The translations under genes and the position numbers were made by a program. From NCBI GenBank assembly GCA_014729055.1, contig WJKO01000076.1, positions 1-7,989 on the forward strand: DNA of 7,989 bases, written 5' to 3'. Below the pieces are notes generated by a model, which saw only the letters and a program-made list of their open reading frames with translations, was not told the DNA's origin and made no database searches. The stretch comes from Promethearchaeota archaeon. GTDB lineage: Archaea; Asgardarchaeota; Lokiarchaeia; Sigyniarchaeales; Promethearchaeaceae. Shown piece after piece: positions 7,201 to 7,989 of the stretch. Numbering within the stretch: the first letter of the stretch is position 1; every line of letters begins with the position of its first letter.

Positions 7201-7875
7201 AGTTACGTGGTTGCGTCTGATGAAGTTGATGTATTGCTTAATTGCACATTCCTTTATCGAGGAACTGATCCCGCTAACGGGGCATCTATTACAATTTCAA
7301 CAGATCTTGGAACTCTCAATACATCTATCGCAACGACAAATGCTGAGGGACAAATATTCCTAACCGTTACAGGAGAGACAATTACAGAACCATTAATCAA
7401 AGCTAATATTACATTTCAGGCACCATCTTTAGATAACTTGGATATTACCTACAAACTGGATTTTGTTCAAAATGATATCCCAATCTTAAGTAACCCGTTA
7501 GATATTCAATTTGAGGAAGGAATTAATACCGCGCAGATCATTTCATGGAGCATTACGGACATATACTATGTTGATGCTGCCAATTATACTATAATTGAAG
7601 TAGAGTCAGGAACCGAAGTCGCAAACGGTACATGGACGGCGGGAACACCGATTACGTTAGATGTCTCAGATCTAACACCCGGCTTATATAACTATTCTAT
7701 TAGAATTGAAGACGGATATGGTGGATTTGATACAGACTCTGTTCAAATATTGGTGACAGAACCGCAAGGATTTAATATGATTTGGTTGATTCCGATAGGT
7801 ATCTTGTCCTTGATCGCAATTATATTAATATTGAGAAGGCGTAAAAATAAAGCGGAAGTACTTTCAGAATACTAA
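4222..7875 (+). CDS. Secreted, membrane-anchored subtilisin-like serine protease (S8) with PPC-like and tandem Ig-like domains
   Basis: The 1217-residue product starts with a signal peptide (basic residues 7-15, hydrophobic core 16-30). A calcium-loop-like D-x-N-x-D-x-I-x-D follows at 80-88, then an I9-type propeptide at about 124-190. The S8 domain (about 218-670) has a complete active site: Asp228 in 'AILDTGID', His264 in HGTHCA, oxyanion Asn486 in 'SSAGNDG' and Ser582 in GTSMAAP, and it ends with the usual G-x-G-x-x-x-A (657-663 region). About 125 extra residues (279-403) lie between His264 and 'GVAP' (408-411). A PPC-like domain follows (about 678-785), then two tandem Ig-like pairs (788-983, 984-1180), a membrane helix (1186-1204) and RRRK (1205-1208). 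Predicted orientation is protease outside, short tail inside. More than 25 N-x-S/T sequons suggest glycosylation. The ATG at 4222 is the first after an in-frame TAA at 4210-4212. Function is probably extracellular protein degradation or surface processing. Confidence 0.96.
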   Translation: MILFNLKLTRIKKHKFVAYFILFTLLLGVVPYSKSFKTPANDNKGPLTINDTTHSTGKISNEDIHENSDARVVHGNSLIDANGDKIGDSLNDLINEYKSCNTNDDRDTIQASHLKETLLGSTSKKVEVIIDLNQEPTEDIISSLVVNYGAEIISVYTHVIYGIAANIPIENIEAIADMYEVTLIEQNTKAHRHLDTGAINIGARGNQYVWDAPTEVKGNSSYSIAILDTGIDTSHPDMENVIYFHDFTDLGYANGTTGVDFDHHGTHCASIVAGTGSADTNPYQINQTFSYEFTDTIGAFYTHWFEIKENSGDPNTVLNMTWDNSGGGSVNLSVVEKIGGSFYLVDAWVQSSSSPVINNVGKLSAGWYSVACIPDSEAAKTKNYSVQVTQEYNYTLNGESSGDPVFVGVAPNSNLVGLKVLNNDGVGTSAWLIDALDWISENGTKSLYNITVVSMSLGFEEVVGSVDTAVNNLVDSGFVCVSSAGNDGTNYGDSSILSPGTAKKCITVGAVNDAFEITYYSSNGNVTIQKPDVVAPGGTVADSGSNSPYNQIIAADSNNNETEIKGMPDVSPDDYVGLQGTSMAAPFIAGIAQLAIDKMIQNEGKIWTWSQANAMKIKQLICMGTWEVEGGETYDGDGDSTAQNPSLDRSGRDYVEGFGMARADAVIQSLNSTHSSQFINKEFYLDRRNDTHAGDQKVVVYPTDLEAGIQYNISVEVPATGDFDLILYNGDYNGTDGACTVNATSLTAGLGNNESILITPTSANTFYWSVRAVSGYGICRVSIKRPVDLTVDSNVTKLIASPNFDARLNCTFKDGGTGLPLVGKIIDVNTNLGTLNTSAETTDANGRIFLKLSAEEISGSSDIATITFSSTDPIFENFFQIEFVENDIPVLNEPGDIYYGESNSSAFYINWTITDNNHTADANYTVTVTGDDSSVTTGEWGVSERIDIDVSGLSLGTYYYTVEIEDGYGGEDTDMVNVTVAEFEYTLSVTTNVSYVVASDEVDVLLNCTFLYRGTDPANGASITISTDLGTLNTSIATTNAEGQIFLTVTGETITEPLIKANITFQAPSLDNLDITYKLDFVQNDIPILSNPLDIQFEEGINTAQIISWSITDIYYVDAANYTIIEVESGTEVANGTWTAGTPITLDVSDLTPGLYNYSIRIEDGYGGFDTDSVQILVTEPQGFNMIWLIPIGILSLIAIILILRRRKNKAEVLSEY
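5056..5430 (+). other. Beta-sandwich (PPC-like) domain inserted in the protease catalytic domain
   Basis: This stretch encodes residues 279-403 of the subtilase. In subtilisin BPN' the Gly of HGTHVAG and the Gly of GVAP are 13 residues apart; here the equivalent distance is about 138, so roughly 125 residues are added. The segment has alternating strands, with 'W-F-E-I-K', 'LNMTW', 'GGSFYLVDAW', 'AGWYSVAC' and a final 'NYSVQV', which resembles a pre-peptidase C-terminal fold. The insertion is seen directly; the fold assignment is inferred. PA domains are the better known inserts in S8 proteases, and this does not look like one. Confidence 0.6.
6583..7761 (+). repeat. Two tandem copies of an Ig-like domain pair in the protease stalk
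   Basis: Copy A (6583-7170, residues 788-983) and copy B (7171-7761, residues 984-1180) align along their whole length. Shared landmarks are 'LNCTF', 'LGTLNTS', 'ENDIP/QNDIP', W-x-I-T-D, 'G-x-W' and 'IEDGYGG-x-DTD', offset by 197-198 residues. The first half of each copy resembles invasin-type (Big_1) Ig folds, the second half the Ig-like domains frequent in Asgard surface proteins. The DNA ATTGAAGACGGATATGG is identical in both copies. The pair most likely arose by an old internal duplication and acts as a spacer lifting the protease off the membrane. Confidence 0.85.
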
Positions 7876-7879
7876 GATA

Positions 7880-7932
7880 TCTCCTCCTTTTCTTATTTCC
7901 CATAAAATTTCACATTCGAGCTTTATTTTTTT
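7880..7932 (+). terminator. Probable T-rich archaeal terminator after the subtilase gene
   Basis: A pyrimidine-rich stretch (7880-7900) just after the stop codon is followed by seven consecutive T at 7926-7932. Archaeal RNA polymerase terminates at such U-tracts without needing a hairpin, and none is seen. A further T6 run (7972-7977) may be a back-up site. Confidence 0.4.
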
Positions 7933-7954
7933 CAACTATCACGCATTAAAAATT

Positions 7955-7966
7955 AAATTATAATTT
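7955..7966. promoter_or_regulatory. 12-bp AT palindrome, possible promoter element of a following gene
   Basis: AAATTATAATTT is a perfect palindrome made only of A and T, just before the window ends. It could be a TATA region for a gene beyond the edge, or a chance palindrome in AT-rich DNA. The remaining bases hold no coding sequence that I can recognise. Confidence 0.15.
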
Positions 7967-7989
7967 CACTGTTTTTTAAAAGCACAAAA

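Noticed and set aside
98..7875. All three genes as one operon forming a single functional system
   Set aside because: They share orientation, but gaps of 94 and 196 bp hold promoter-like elements, the proteins act in different compartments, and nothing in the domains links NAD cleavage, a glycosidase-like propeller and a surface protease.
7741..7875. Sortase or archaeosortase sorting signal at the end of the subtilase
   Set aside because: No LPxTG or PGF motif precedes the helix; the simple hydrophobic helix followed by RRRK fits a permanent membrane anchor.

Overview
This AT-rich window carries three complete genes, all on the + strand, and no RNA genes, mobile elements or CRISPR arrays that I can see. 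The best guess for the source is an Asgard (Promethearchaeota, Loki-/Thor-like) archaeon. The main reason is the third gene. Its subtilase, its stalk domains of the type 'D-I-P-x-L ... W-x-I-T-D ... G-x-W-x-x-G-x-P-I ... D-G-Y-G-G', its very high density of N-x-S/T sequons, and its C-terminal hydrophobic helix ending in RRRK all resemble what I know of Asgard surface proteins. TATA-like boxes lie upstream, and there are T-rich stretches but no GC-rich hairpin terminators, which also fits an archaeon. This assignment is recognition from memory, not a database result.

Layout. Positions 1-97 hold a TATA-like element, a perfect 7-bp dyad (TGATCAA-gt-TTGATCA) at about the expected transcription start, and a Shine-Dalgarno-like GGAGAAG. 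Positions 98-2809 encode a 903-residue protein with an N-terminal SIR2-like NAD-binding/NADase domain, a linker, and 13 tetratricopeptide repeats of exactly 40 residues each (a strict 120-bp DNA period). After a 94-bp gap, 2904-4025 encodes a 373-residue sialidase-like six-bladed propeller protein (BNR/Asp-box, 'predicted neuraminidase' type) with no signal peptide. After a 196-bp gap with a probable promoter, 4222-7875 encodes a 1217-residue secreted, membrane-anchored subtilisin-like protease. It has an inserted beta domain inside its catalytic domain, a C-terminal PPC-like domain and two tandem Ig-like pairs. The remaining 114 bp are T-rich and probably hold the terminator.

How the genes relate. 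They share orientation but have 94- and 196-bp gaps, each with its own promoter-like AT-rich element, so a single operon is not established. I see no strong functional link between them. The item most likely to be a little-described system is the SIR2-TPR gene. It has the effector-plus-repeat-sensor architecture of NAD-depleting antiviral proteins, but lacks the STAND NTPase usually placed between such parts, and has a dyad at its start site that could act as an operator. The protease is a cell-surface enzyme facing outward. The sialidase-like protein appears cytoplasmic.
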